The notes: generated by a model not told the origin, from the sequence alone. A stretch of 64,000 nucleotides of DNA from Paraclostridium ghonii (GCF_030815085.1 NZ_JAUSWG010000014.1); one strand, 5' to 3'; shown: positions 35,491-44,696, numbered from the stretch's first letter. Made by a program: numbers and translations.

Positions 35491-35700
35491 AAAAACCTCC
35501 TAAATTAAATTGTAAAAGATTTTATAAAAAAATTATAACATTAAATAGGGGTAAATATAAAAGATAGTTAATTTATAAATGAAATTAAATTGTTAAATGT
35601 AGAATTTAAGATTTATTTAAGATTTATTTAAAGTTTAGTTTATAGACTAAAATTTTCCTACAACGTATAATAAATATATCAAAATAAGGAGGAATACAAA

Positions 35701-36003
35701 ATGAATTCAAGATTTGAAGGAAATATTTTAGGCTTTATAGGAGTTAATGTTTTAGCAGCACTAATAACTTTTTTTACACTAGGTATAGCTACTCCATGGG
35801 CAATGTGTATTAAATACAAATGGGAGATAGACAACACTGTATTAGATGGAAAAAGACTACAATTTGTAGGGTGTGGATCTAATTTATTTATGCAATATAT
35901 AAAGTGGTGGATTTTAACAATAATAACTTTTGGTATATATGGATTTTGGTTATATATAAACTTAGTAAAATGGAGAGTTGCAAATACTGAATTTATAAAT
36001 TAG
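35701..36003 (+). CDS. Small DUF898-like membrane protein
   Basis: 100 aa with two hydrophobic hairpins (FIGVNVLAALITFFTLGI and WWILTIITFGIYGFWLYI) and the pattern GIxTPWAMCxKYKW seen in DUF898/YjgN-type proteins. Function unknown. AAGGAGG precedes the ATG. Stand-alone unit between a minus-strand gene and the efflux operon, with its own terminator. Confidence 0.7.
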   Translation: MNSRFEGNILGFIGVNVLAALITFFTLGIATPWAMCIKYKWEIDNTVLDGKRLQFVGCGSNLFMQYIKWWILTIITFGIYGFWLYINLVKWRVANTEFIN

Positions 36004-36004
36004 T

Positions 36005-36030
36005 GGGGATTTTATCCTCATTTTTTTTTG
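36005..36030 (+). terminator. Intrinsic terminator after DUF898-like gene
   Basis: GGGGAT/ATCCTC stem with TTT loop followed by nine T residues. Confidence 0.75.
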
Positions 36031-36145
36031 CTTTTTAATGTTAAAATATTGTAACCAAATTTAGCACATATTTAAATGACAAATTATAGCAAACTACTAT
36101 ATAATAAAGTTATAAAAGACAAAATATACTTTGGGGGGATTTTTT

Positions 36146-37225
36146 TTGAAAAAAAAGATAAATTTAGATAAAAAGAAAGCTATTACAGGAGGCTTAATAT
36201 TAATAGCTGTTTTTGTAGCGATTTTTTTAGGTATTAAAATAAAAAATAATATTAATAAAGCAAATGAAGAGTCAAAAGCTCCTGAAATATATACTGTTCC
36301 AGAAAAAGAAAAAATATTTATAAATGGAAAAGTTATGCCAGGTAAATCAAAAGATTTCTTTGCTGAATCTGAAAAGGGACAGATAGAAAATATAAATGTA
36401 GAAGATGGGCAGAAAGTTGATGAAGGACAAACACTGTTTACTTATAAAAATGAAAGTATTGTACCTGAAATAGATACTTTAAAAGAACAAATAAAATCAA
36501 AAGAAGAACAAAAGAAAACTTCTCAGGAAGAAGAGTTAAAAAAAGCTATAGATGAAGAGATAACTCAATTAAATAATCAAATAAAAAAACTTGAAGCTAA
36601 GGCTTATGAATCAGTAAAAGCTCCGTTTGCAGGTAAAGTATACATAAATCAACAAACTCAAAGTGAAAATCAACCACCAGCTATTATGACATTAGAATCA
36701 GAAGATTTTTATATAAAAGGTCAAACTAATGAGCAAGATTTAGCTAAAATAAATTTAAATCAAGAAGTAAAAGTAATGGTGTATTCAACAAAAGAAAAAT
36801 TTAAAGGAAAAGTTTCTTCTATAGGGGAAAGACCATCAACAGAGCAAGTTGGATCTGAAACAGGATCAAATCCAAACTTATCTTATTATGATATAAAGGT
36901 TAATTTTTTAGAAATTCAAGATTTAAAAAATGTGAAAAATGGGTTCCATGTTCAAACCACTATAGAGGTAGTTGGGACTCCTATAAAAGTTCCATATACT
37001 TCACTAATACAAAAGGATGAAAAAAGATTTGTTTATAAAGTTATAGATGGTATTGTATATAAACAAGAAGTAAAAACAGGGGAAACTAATGGTGAATTTG
37101 CAATAATAACTGAAGGAGTAGGAGAAAAAGACCAGGTAATAAAATATGCAAATGATAAAACAATAAAAGAAGGCGAAAATATTTACCCTAGCCAAGAAAC
37201 TCCAGCCGAAGGTGAGGTAAAATAA
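36146..37225 (+). CDS. MacA-like efflux adaptor (HlyD/RND adaptor family)
   Basis: 359 aa. N-terminal membrane anchor (ITGGLILIAVFVAIFLGI, about 10-27), then a biotinyl-lipoyl half motif, a coiled coil (about 112-150; Glu/Lys-rich) and the beta-barrel part. It bridges the MacB-like transporter and the cell envelope. The TTG at 36146 is chosen as start because GGGGGG lies 7 bases before it; the TTG at 36131 overlaps that site. The ATPase gene follows after 1 base. Confidence 0.85.
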   Translation: MKKKINLDKKKAITGGLILIAVFVAIFLGIKIKNNINKANEESKAPEIYTVPEKEKIFINGKVMPGKSKDFFAESEKGQIENINVEDGQKVDEGQTLFTYKNESIVPEIDTLKEQIKSKEEQKKTSQEEELKKAIDEEITQLNNQIKKLEAKAYESVKAPFAGKVYINQQTQSENQPPAIMTLESEDFYIKGQTNEQDLAKINLNQEVKVMVYSTKEKFKGKVSSIGERPSTEQVGSETGSNPNLSYYDIKVNFLEIQDLKNVKNGFHVQTTIEVVGTPIKVPYTSLIQKDEKRFVYKVIDGIVYKQEVKTGETNGEFAIITEGVGEKDQVIKYANDKTIKEGENIYPSQETPAEGEVK

Positions 37226-37226
37226 T

Positions 37227-37907
37227 TTGAGTAATGTAATAGAACTTAAAAAAATTCAAAAGCATTACAGACTAGGAAAAGAAAAGCTACACATTTTAAA
37301 ATCTATAGATTTAGATATAAAACAAGGTGAGTTTGTGATGATAATGGGTAAATCTGGTAGTGGAAAAACGACTCTTTTAAATATATTAGGATTTTTAGAT
37401 AAATTTGATGAAGGAAAATATTTATTTAATGGAAATGATGTTAGTGATTTAAGTGAAAATAAACGTTCTGAATTTCGAAATACTAATATTGGATTTGTAT
37501 TTCAACAGTTTAATTTAGTAGATACATTAAATATTTACCAAAATATAGAATTGCCTATGATATATAATCACAAGTATTCTAAAAAGCAAAGAAAATATCT
37601 TATAGAAAAAAGTTTAGATTTAGTAGGGCTTTTAGATAAGATTAAACAAAAACCAATGCAGCTTTCAGGAGGGCAACAACAACGAATTGCTATCGCTAGA
37701 GCACTTGTAAATGACCCTCAAATAATCTTTGCAGATGAACCAACAGGTGCACTAGACAGTGAAACTGGAATAGACATAATGAAATTATTAAAAAAGCTAA
37801 ACAATCAAGGAAAGACTATAATAATGGTTACACACGATACTGATTTAACAGAATATGCCACTAAAATTATAAAGTTAAAAGATGGAATTATAATGGAGGA
37901 GGTGTAA
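37227..37907 (+). CDS. ABC transporter ATP-binding protein, MacB/LolD type
   Basis: 226 aa. Walker A GKSGSGKTT (about 40-48), Q-loop VFQQFN, signature LSGGQQQRIA (about 144-153), Walker B IIFADEPTGALD, switch His in VTHD. TTG start at 37227, 1 base after the adaptor gene. Motor of the following permease. Substrate probably an antimicrobial peptide or drug, but this is a guess from the family. Confidence 0.93.
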   Translation: MSNVIELKKIQKHYRLGKEKLHILKSIDLDIKQGEFVMIMGKSGSGKTTLLNILGFLDKFDEGKYLFNGNDVSDLSENKRSEFRNTNIGFVFQQFNLVDTLNIYQNIELPMIYNHKYSKKQRKYLIEKSLDLVGLLDKIKQKPMQLSGGQQQRIAIARALVNDPQIIFADEPTGALDSETGIDIMKLLKKLNNQGKTIIMVTHDTDLTEYATKIIKLKDGIIMEEV

Positions 37908-37909
37908 CT

Positions 37910-39148
37910 ATGACTTTGATAAAAAATGCTTTAGCGAATTTAAGGGCACATAAACTAAGAGTTTTTACAACTATGATTTGGATAATTATAGGAATTGCTT
38001 CTGTAATATTAGTTACATCTATTGGTGCAGGGCTTGAAGCGAAGATGAAGGAATCTACAGATAAAATTAGTAAGAAAAAAACAACTATAAGATTTGAACC
38101 TACAAATTCCAATATGATGGATTCATCAGTTTTTTTGCAACCATTTACTAAAACTGATATAGAAAAAATATCATTTATGGAAGGAGTTCAAATGGTGGGT
38201 CCAAGTAGTGATAAACTTGAAATGAGTGATACGTATGGATTTGATGTTTATATGGATAAAAAGTCAACATCTATACAACTAAAATCATACGAAAATAGTG
38301 ATAAATTAAGCATTTTATATGGGAGAACATTTGCAGAGGAAGACAATGATCGAAAAGTTGTAATAATAACTATGCAAAATGCTATAGACTTATTTGAAAA
38401 TCCAGAGGATGCTATAGGTAGTGGGGTTACTATAGACGGAGAAATTTATGAAATTATAGGTGTACTAGAAGAACCATTACAAAAAAATGAAAATCAAATG
38501 AATTTTATGTATGGGATGAGTGGAGAAATAGATTATCAGACATGCTTAATGCCTAAAAATACATTTGACACACTAGTAAATAAGTTCGATTATGGAACTG
38601 ATGAAATAAGTAGTATTGATATATTAGTGTCCCAAGGATATGATACTTATGAAGTAGCAAATAATGTTATTATGAAATTGCAGGAAATGCATCCTGATTT
38701 AGATGGAAGCTATACAACTGGAGATATGGATAATTCATATATGGAATTAGAATCTATGATATCTAGTATTGATAACTTTGTAAAAATTATAACTGGAGTA
38801 TCTTTACTTGTTGGCGGAATAGGTGTAATGAATATAATGTATATGTCAGTAGTTGAAAGGCAAAAAGAGATTGGAATAAGAAGGGCTATAGGGGCTAAGC
38901 CTAGAAATATAATGTTTCAGTTTTTAGTAGAATCTACATTTATTACAATAGTTGGAGGGATATTAGGTATGATTGTAGGTGCAATATTAGTTAATTATAT
39001 GTCTAATATGTTACCATTTAAAGCAATTCTATCACTAAAAGGATTTATATATGCAGCACTAACTTCTTTACTAACTGGAATTATATTTGGGATAATACCT
39101 GCATTTAAAGCATCAAGATTAGATCCTATAAAGGCTATTCAAAAATAA
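37910..39148 (+). CDS. ABC transporter permease, MacB/FtsX type
   Basis: 412 aa. One N-terminal helix (MIWIIIGIASVILVTSIGAG), a large extracytoplasmic MacB-type domain (about 45-270), then three C-terminal helices of the FtsX domain with the conserved ERQKEIGIRRAIGA coupling motif (about 322-335). Works with the two upstream genes as a tripartite efflux system. GGAGGAGG before the ATG. Confidence 0.92.
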   Translation: MTLIKNALANLRAHKLRVFTTMIWIIIGIASVILVTSIGAGLEAKMKESTDKISKKKTTIRFEPTNSNMMDSSVFLQPFTKTDIEKISFMEGVQMVGPSSDKLEMSDTYGFDVYMDKKSTSIQLKSYENSDKLSILYGRTFAEEDNDRKVVIITMQNAIDLFENPEDAIGSGVTIDGEIYEIIGVLEEPLQKNENQMNFMYGMSGEIDYQTCLMPKNTFDTLVNKFDYGTDEISSIDILVSQGYDTYEVANNVIMKLQEMHPDLDGSYTTGDMDNSYMELESMISSIDNFVKIITGVSLLVGGIGVMNIMYMSVVERQKEIGIRRAIGAKPRNIMFQFLVESTFITIVGGILGMIVGAILVNYMSNMLPFKAILSLKGFIYAALTSLLTGIIFGIIPAFKASRLDPIKAIQK

Positions 39149-39262
39149 AATATAAAAAATTTTTACTTGTATAACGTTTTGTAGAAAATATGCATATATA
39201 ATATTAAGGTGTTGATATTTAATATATCACGCTTAATATTATATAAAGGGTGAAGTAGATTT

Positions 39263-39709
39263 ATGGCATGTAACTACAAAAATAAACTTAGTAAATGTAA
39301 TCAAGGTTGTAATGAAGAATCTTTTAATGATTGTAGTGAGTGTAGTAAGTACCAACAATTAGCTCATGAAAAATGTGAACAAGCTAATTGCATGATAACC
39401 AAAGCTAGTAGAGTTGCGCAACAAGCTAAACAAGCAGAACAAAGAGCTGAATGTTTGAAACAACAAGCATTAGAAGAATGTGCAAGAGCTAATTGTCTAT
39501 GGGAAGAATATAGAAGATTAGCTAATCACGGAGAGGCTTTAATGAATGAAGCTAAAAACTGTATGGAAGCAAGTGTAAAATGTTATAAAGATTGCTACAA
39601 AGAAGAATTTGGATGTAATATGAGCGATTATGGATATAAACCACAATGTGAAAATGAGAATCATGGATGCAATCATGTTAGTAAATGTGAAAATGATTGT
39701 GAATGTTAG
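39263..39709 (+). CDS. Cys-rich coiled-coil hypothetical protein
   Basis: 148 aa with about 20 Cys. Ends are Cys-rich (CNQGCNEESFNDCSEC and CENDCEC); the middle is a helical Gln/Ala/Glu stretch (VAQQAKQAEQRAECLKQQA). No signal peptide or membrane helix. The composition is like spore coat or other cross-linked structural proteins, but no family is recognised. It shares only general style with the duplicated Cys-rich pair at 43296 and 44144. RBS GGGTGAAG; own terminator. Confidence 0.78.
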   Translation: MACNYKNKLSKCNQGCNEESFNDCSECSKYQQLAHEKCEQANCMITKASRVAQQAKQAEQRAECLKQQALEECARANCLWEEYRRLANHGEALMNEAKNCMEASVKCYKDCYKEEFGCNMSDYGYKPQCENENHGCNHVSKCENDCEC

Positions 39710-39729
39710 ATAAATAATATTTATTAATT

Positions 39730-39765
39730 AAAAGCAACACTATTTTATAAAATAGTGTTGCTTTT
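39730..39765 (+). terminator. Intrinsic terminator after Cys-rich gene
   Basis: AAAAGCAACACTATTTT and AAAATAGTGTTGCTTTT pair perfectly around TAT/A. Confidence 0.93.
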
Positions 39766-39953
39766 GGTTTTTGAATAATTATAGAATAAAAATATAATAT
39801 GTAAGAAAAGTAAGAAAAATAAGAATATTAGGGATTATATATATAATATTGATTTAATTTTAACAAAGCCGTATAATAAAACAAGAACAAATTCCCATAA
39901 TTTTACTTTTAATATTCGAAGATATGGAAAGCCTAAATATGAGGTGATTTAAT

Positions 39954-40142
39954 ATGAAGGAAAAGAACATCAAAAAAAATATTAAAAGTGAAAGCTTACA
40001 AGAAAAAAATAAAAGAATAAGCTCTGTTGTAAACTCTATATTAAGTGAAAGCACTAGTAAATCTGATCCAGATGGGCACTATACAGGATGTCCTAAAGGA
40101 AAAGATATAACTAAACCAACACAAGATGTAGATGATTTATAA
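39954..40142 (+). CDS. 62-residue hypothetical protein upstream of NifU-like gene
   Basis: Basic N-terminus (MKEKNIKKNIKSE) and a conserved-looking tail DPDGHYTGCPKGKDITKP. One Cys. No family recognised. GAGGTG precedes the ATG. The next gene starts 36 bases later with no terminator between, so it is probably co-transcribed with the NifU-like/GGGtGRT pair. Confidence 0.65.
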   Translation: MKEKNIKKNIKSESLQEKNKRISSVVNSILSESTSKSDPDGHYTGCPKGKDITKPTQDVDDL

Positions 40143-40177
40143 GAAGGGAAAAATTACACCGAGGAAGGAGATTTCTT

Positions 40178-40870
40178 ATGATTTACACAACAGAAATCAC
40201 AAATATGTGTAAAATTAACAAAGGACCTAATCATGGACCAGCACCAATACCAGAAGAAGGTAAATGGGTAAAAGCAACTCAAATTACAGATATATCAGGA
40301 TTAACACATGGGGTAGGTTGGTGTGCACCTCAACAAGGAGCATGTAAACTAACTTTAAATGTTAAAGAGGGTATAATCCAAGAAGCTCTAGTTGAGACAA
40401 TAGGGTGTTCAGGAATGACTCACTCAGCTGCAATGGCATCTGAGATTCTTCCAGGAAAAACTATACTTGAAGCATTAAACACAGATTTAGTATGTGATGC
40501 GATAAATACTGCAATGAGGGAATTATTTCTACAAATAGTATATGGTAGAAGTCAAACTGCATTTTCAGATGGTGGCTTACCAGTAGGAGCTGGACTTGAA
40601 GACCTTGGAAAAGGACTTAGAAGTCAAGTTGGTACTATGTATGGAAGTCTTGAAAAAGGACCTAGATATTTAGAAATGGCAGAAGGATATATAACTAAAT
40701 TAGCTTTAGATGAAGATAGTGAAATAATAGGATATGAATATGTTCACCTAGGAAAAATGATGGAAATGGTGGCTAAGGGAATACAAGCAAATGAAGCATT
40801 AGAGAAAGCCAAATCTAATTATGGTAGATTTAGTGAAGGGGTTAAGTTTGTTGACCCAAGACATGAATAA
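40178..40870 (+). CDS. NifU-like iron-sulfur scaffold paired with GGGtGRT protein
   Basis: 230 aa. The N-terminal half has a NifU/IscU-like core with Cys in VGWCAPQQGACKL and in TIGCSGMTHSAAMASEIL (about 75-92), which resembles the IscU loop around its cluster ligands. The C-terminal part is family-specific. In many anaerobes this gene stands directly before the GGGtGRT gene, as here. Fe-S assembly is the family-based expectation; the actual client is unknown. RBS GAAGGAG. Confidence 0.82.
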   Translation: MIYTTEITNMCKINKGPNHGPAPIPEEGKWVKATQITDISGLTHGVGWCAPQQGACKLTLNVKEGIIQEALVETIGCSGMTHSAAMASEILPGKTILEALNTDLVCDAINTAMRELFLQIVYGRSQTAFSDGGLPVGAGLEDLGKGLRSQVGTMYGSLEKGPRYLEMAEGYITKLALDEDSEIIGYEYVHLGKMMEMVAKGIQANEALEKAKSNYGRFSEGVKFVDPRHE

Positions 40871-40891
40871 TAATAAGGAAGGTGAACTATA

Positions 40892-41890
40892 ATGGCTTTA
40901 TTTGAAAGTTATGAAAGAAGAATAAATCAAATAACTCCTGTATTAGAAAAATATGGGCTTAACTCTATAGAAGAATGTAGAGAAATTTGCAAGTCAAAAG
41001 GATTTGATCCTTATCAAATAGTAAAAGAAACTCAAAATATAGCATTTGAAAATGCTTGTTGGGCATATACATTAGGAGCAGCCATAGCTATAAAAAAAGA
41101 GTGCAAAAAAGCATCTGATGCAGCTGAAGCCATAGGAGAAGGATTACAGGCATTTTGTATCCCGGGTTCGGTTGCAGATGATAGAAAAGTTGGATTAGGG
41201 CATGGAAATTTAGGTGGAATGCTTTTAAGAGATGAAACAAAATGTTTTGCATTTTTAGCAGGGCATGAATCTTTTGCAGCAGCAGAAGGAGCTATAAAAA
41301 TAGCTGAAAAAGCTAATAAAGTTAGAAAAGAAGACCTAAGAGTTATATTAAACGGACTTGGAAAAGACGCAGCTTATATAATCTCAAGAATAAATGGATT
41401 TACATATGTTCAAACTGAGTTTGACTACTACACTGGGGAGTTAAAAGTAGTAAGAGAGAAGGCTTTTTCAAAGGGTGATAGAAGTAAAGTAAAATGTTAT
41501 GGATGTGACGATGTTAGAGAAGGGGTTGCTATTATGCATCATGAGGGAGTAGATGTATCTATAACTGGTAACTCAACTAATCCAACAAGATTCCAACATC
41601 CAGTAGCAGGGACTTATAAAAAGGAATGTTATATACAAGGTAAAAAATATTTTTCAGTAGCTTCAGGTGGAGGAACAGGTAGAACTCTTCATCCTGATAA
41701 TATGGGAGCAGGACCAGCATCTTATGGAATGACTGATACTATGGGAAGAATGCATTCTGATGCTCAATTTGCAGGGTCTTCATCTGTTCCAGCACACGTT
41801 GAAATGATGGGGCTTATAGGAATGGGAAATAACCCTATGGTTGGAGCTACAGTTGCAATAGCTGTTGCTGTTGAGGAGAGCTTTAAATAA
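40892..41890 (+). CDS. GGGtGRT family protein
   Basis: 332 aa. Carries the naming motif SGGGTGRTLHPDNMGAGPAS (about 253-272). Other conserved-looking parts are FCIPGSVADDRKVGLGHGNLGGML and KCYGCDDVREGVAIMHHEGVD. Several Cys and His residues could hold metal. Function not established. It follows the NifU-like gene by 21 bases, suggesting that the two act together, perhaps with an Fe-S cluster on this protein. RBS AAGGAAGG. Confidence 0.9.
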   Translation: MALFESYERRINQITPVLEKYGLNSIEECREICKSKGFDPYQIVKETQNIAFENACWAYTLGAAIAIKKECKKASDAAEAIGEGLQAFCIPGSVADDRKVGLGHGNLGGMLLRDETKCFAFLAGHESFAAAEGAIKIAEKANKVRKEDLRVILNGLGKDAAYIISRINGFTYVQTEFDYYTGELKVVREKAFSKGDRSKVKCYGCDDVREGVAIMHHEGVDVSITGNSTNPTRFQHPVAGTYKKECYIQGKKYFSVASGGGTGRTLHPDNMGAGPASYGMTDTMGRMHSDAQFAGSSSVPAHVEMMGLIGMGNNPMVGATVAIAVAVEESFK

Positions 41891-41898
41891 ATTAAAAC

Positions 41899-41940
41899 AA
41901 AAGAGATAATGATTGAAAAACTTAATCATTATCTCTTTTT
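41899..41940. terminator. Bidirectional terminator between GGGtGRT and rubrerythrin genes
   Basis: AAAAGAGATAATGATT pairs with AATCATTATCTCTTTT, with A-run and T-run tails. Confidence 0.9.
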
Positions 41941-42003
41941 TATTATAGAGAGTTTCAAATGAGAAATATTTTTTAATTGTTAAATAAATAAGTATACATT
42001 GTA

Positions 42004-42597
42004 TTAATTTTCAAATGGAGATATTGAATATAGTATGAAATATCCTTGAGGGTATTGACATACTGGACATGCATTTGGAACTTCTTTTCCAGTATGAATA
42101 TGGCCACAGTTTAAACATATCCACTTTTCTTCCTTATCACTTTTAAATAAAGTATTTGATTTTATAGCATCTGCAAATCTACCAAATCTATCTCCATGTA
42201 TTTTTTCTATTTCAGAAATTTTTTCAAAACTATTTGATACAGACATAAAACCTTCTTCTTTAGCTATCTGAGCGAATTCTTTATATATTTTGTCCCATTC
42301 TTCGTACTCATGCTGCTGAGATGTTCTCAATGTTTTTTCTAAATCATTGTAAACATCAACTGGATAACCTGTATCTATGGTTATAGATTGACCAGATAAA
42401 TCTTTCAAGTGTTTATAAAACACCCAAGCGTGGGCCTTTTCTTGATCTGAAGTATAGTTAAAAACTCGATAAATTAGTTCTAGGTTTTGGCTTTTAGCAA
42501 GTGAAGCTCCAAATGTATATCTATTTCTAGCTTGGCTTTCTCCTGCAAAAGCTTTCATTAAATTGTATTTTGTTTTACTGTCTTTTAAAGTATTCAT
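42004..42597 (-). CDS. rbr: Rubrerythrin
   Basis: 197 aa. Ferritin-like di-iron domain with the ligands in AFAGESQARNRYT (about 15-27), SDQEKAHAWVFY (about 51-62), EYEEWDKIYKEFA and SEIEKIHGDRFG, followed by a C-terminal rubredoxin domain (WICLNCGHIHTG and ACPVCQYP). Reduces hydrogen peroxide in anaerobes. GGAGG precedes the start. Convergent with the GGGtGRT gene. Confidence 0.95.
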   Translation of the reverse strand: MNTLKDSKTKYNLMKAFAGESQARNRYTFGASLAKSQNLELIYRVFNYTSDQEKAHAWVFYKHLKDLSGQSITIDTGYPVDVYNDLEKTLRTSQQHEYEEWDKIYKEFAQIAKEEGFMSVSNSFEKISEIEKIHGDRFGRFADAIKSNTLFKSDKEEKWICLNCGHIHTGKEVPNACPVCQYPQGYFILYSISPFEN

Positions 42598-42747
42598 TAT
42601 TTTCCTCCATTATAGATTTTAAATATATTTTAGTAATAGTATTTACTAATTTTTATAAGACATGTAATAGAAAAAAACTATACTAATTTACTATTGTTCA
42701 TAAATATAACTCAAGTTGATATAATATAAGAAAAGGGGGGGATTAAT

Positions 42748-43164
42748 GTGAATTTAAATTCAATGGATTATAAATTAGAAGAACAAAAGAAAAAAGTTAT
42801 ACAAGAATATAGATTATATTTAAACTCTAATTGTAATTGGGAGTATAGACATCCTAAAGGAAAGTATCAGCCTGTTGAATATTTTTCACAAAAATTTGTG
42901 CAAAAACATTCTGCGCTTGCTATGGTATTTCAAATACATAAACTTTGTTTTGCTAAAATAAAGTATTTTGAAAATAATTTAAATGATTTCGTACCATATT
43001 CTTACTCCTTTAAAGATGGATTTCAAATATGTGAAATGCATAAAGTTCAGTTTTTGTATCATCAATATAGCCATTATATGATTGGGATTGCTGAGTTACA
43101 GAATATAAAAGATATAGATGAATTTAAAGCGTTTTGCATTCATTTAGATAGTTTTAAAAATTAA
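42748..43164 (+). CDS. Hypothetical protein (138 aa)
   Basis: No family recognised. Soluble, rich in aromatic residues and His (NWEYRHPKGKYQPVEYF near residue 31; FLYHQYSHYMIG near 111). Starts at GTG 42748: GGGGGGG lies 6 bases upstream, and the overlapping ATG at 42746 runs into TGA at once. Stand-alone unit between rubrerythrin (opposite strand) and the duplicated Cys-rich genes. Confidence 0.7.
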   Translation: MNLNSMDYKLEEQKKKVIQEYRLYLNSNCNWEYRHPKGKYQPVEYFSQKFVQKHSALAMVFQIHKLCFAKIKYFENNLNDFVPYSYSFKDGFQICEMHKVQFLYHQYSHYMIGIAELQNIKDIDEFKAFCIHLDSFKN

Positions 43165-43295
43165 TTAGGAGTTTAACTGGCTTCTATTTTTTTTGTTTGA
43201 AAATATAAAAAAATGTAAACAAATAGCATATTTAGGCATAGTATATATTACAGAGAAAAACTCTGGAAAATAAAAAAAGGGTGTGTTTTTTATTT

Positions 43296-43814
43296 ATGAG
43301 TTATAAAAACAATATGTGGAATAGCTGTGAAAAGAATAAATGGGATAACGTATGTTACTATAAATGTAAAAATAGTAGCTGTAAAAATTGTAATAAAGAA
43401 ATTGCTAAAACAAAAGGTCTTATAGATTATATAAAAGAAACAAATAATATGTTAGGTAAAGACTTAAAAGATGCTAAACACAATCAAAAAGAAGTTAAAT
43501 CTTCTTTAGAAAATATAGATGACAATGTAGCTAATTTAGTTAAAGACATAGCAGATATAGAAGAGTCTTTAATTAATGCTGTAAAAAGCTTAAATTGTAT
43601 AATCAAAGACTTAGACAAAGCTATACCTGCGCAAAATGCAGCATTAGAAGATATAGAAGATGCACAATATAAACAAAAAGAATTAAAAGAATTAGTTTGT
43701 AATTTAGAAAATGCTTTTGATGACACAGTAGAATGCTTAAACAAAAAAGATAGTCACCCAATATTAGTACCTTGGGACGATTGTGAAGAAGAAAAACCAG
43801 AGTGTGGTTGCTAA
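43296..43814 (+). CDS. Cys-rich coiled-coil protein, duplicate 1
   Basis: 172 aa. N-terminal Trp/Cys segment (MWNSCEKNKWDNVCYYKCK), a long coiled coil (about 33-145), and the C-terminal motif ILVPWDDCEEEKPECGC. Paralogue of the next gene with the same layout. No signal peptide. Possibly a spore-coat or other assembly protein, by composition only. ATG at 43296 is preferred, since AAGGGTG at 43278 is the ribosome site and overlaps the GTG at 43281. Confidence 0.75.
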   Translation: MSYKNNMWNSCEKNKWDNVCYYKCKNSSCKNCNKEIAKTKGLIDYIKETNNMLGKDLKDAKHNQKEVKSSLENIDDNVANLVKDIADIEESLINAVKSLNCIIKDLDKAIPAQNAALEDIEDAQYKQKELKELVCNLENAFDDTVECLNKKDSHPILVPWDDCEEEKPECGC

Positions 43815-43831
43815 TTATATAAAATATTTTT

Positions 43832-43862
43832 AGGAATGTAAATATATTTACATTCCTTTTTT
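43832..43862 (+). terminator. Terminator after duplicate 1
   Basis: AGGAATGTAAAT/ATTTACATTCCT stem with 2-base loop and T-run. Confidence 0.9.
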
Positions 43863-43880
43863 AATCCTTAGAAAATTATA

Positions 43881-44009
43881 TTTAATCCTCAACTGTAGAT
43901 AAATATAATTTCTAACTTATAAACTTGAGCAACGGACCGCTGTCTTAAGGTCGATGGAGACATGAAGTGGTTCGCAGACGTAGTCGCTCAAGCAAAGCGA
44001 ATTTTTTAT
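43881..44009. repeat. Family C intergenic repeat, copy C1
   Basis: 129 bp that recurs at 44740-44868 with about a dozen differences and no gaps. It contains the stem CTTGAGC (43924-43930) with GCTCAAG, the 11-mer ACGTAGTCGCT also found in palindromes A2 and A5, and ends AGCGAATTTTTT. It follows the terminator of the first duplicated gene. The rest of the 329-base gap 43815-44143 has no ORF. Confidence 0.88.
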
Positions 44010-44143
44010 TATATATATAAAGATTATAGTAAAACAAAAATGGATAACACTCTATCTACTTAAAAAGTAAACAAATATGTAAAATCATCATAGTATGGAT
44101 TACAGGCGAAAAGCTTAAAATATTTTTAAGGGGGATTTAGAAT

Positions 44144-44680
44144 ATGAGCTGCAAAAAAAATGGGTGGAATGAATGTGAAGATATAAATAAATGGGAAAAT
44201 ATATGTTATTACAAGTGTAAAGATAATGGATGTGTAGGAGAAAACTGTAAAAATGATATAGAAAAAACAGAGAAACTTATAGATAGTATAAAAGTGAAAA
44301 ATGAGCAACTTGGAAATGATTTAAAAGATGCTAAAGATAACCAACATAAAGTTAAATCAGCTTTAGTAGGAATTAATGATAATGTTGGAAATTTAGCGAC
44401 AAATTTAGGGGAAATAGAAAATGCCTTAGCAAAAGCAGCATATGACTTAAAATCTATAATGGAAGAATTAGAAAAAGCTGTTCCAGCACAAAATGAAGCA
44501 ATAAAAGACATAAAAGATGCACAAGACAAGCAAAAAGATATAAAAGGACTAGTTAATGATTTAGACAAATCATTTGAAAAAACAGTTAACTGTTTAAAGA
44601 GAAAAGATAAGCCTCCAGTATTAATACCTTGGAATGAATGCGATGATGAATCAGAAAATTCAGGATGCGAGTGTGATTAA
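44144..44680 (+). CDS. Cys-rich coiled-coil protein, duplicate 2
   Basis: 178 aa paralogue of the gene at 43296: same N-terminal block (WNECEDINKWENICYYKCK), coiled coil with the shared LGxDLKDAKxNQ(K/H) motif, and ending LIPWNECDDESENSGCECD. Similarity is clear but moderate (roughly half the residues), less than that of the intergenic repeats C1/C2 that follow each gene. RBS GGGGG. Function unknown. Confidence 0.78.
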   Translation: MSCKKNGWNECEDINKWENICYYKCKDNGCVGENCKNDIEKTEKLIDSIKVKNEQLGNDLKDAKDNQHKVKSALVGINDNVGNLATNLGEIENALAKAAYDLKSIMEELEKAVPAQNEAIKDIKDAQDKQKDIKGLVNDLDKSFEKTVNCLKRKDKPPVLIPWNECDDESENSGCECD

Positions 44681-44696
44681 ATATTAAAATAAAAAA

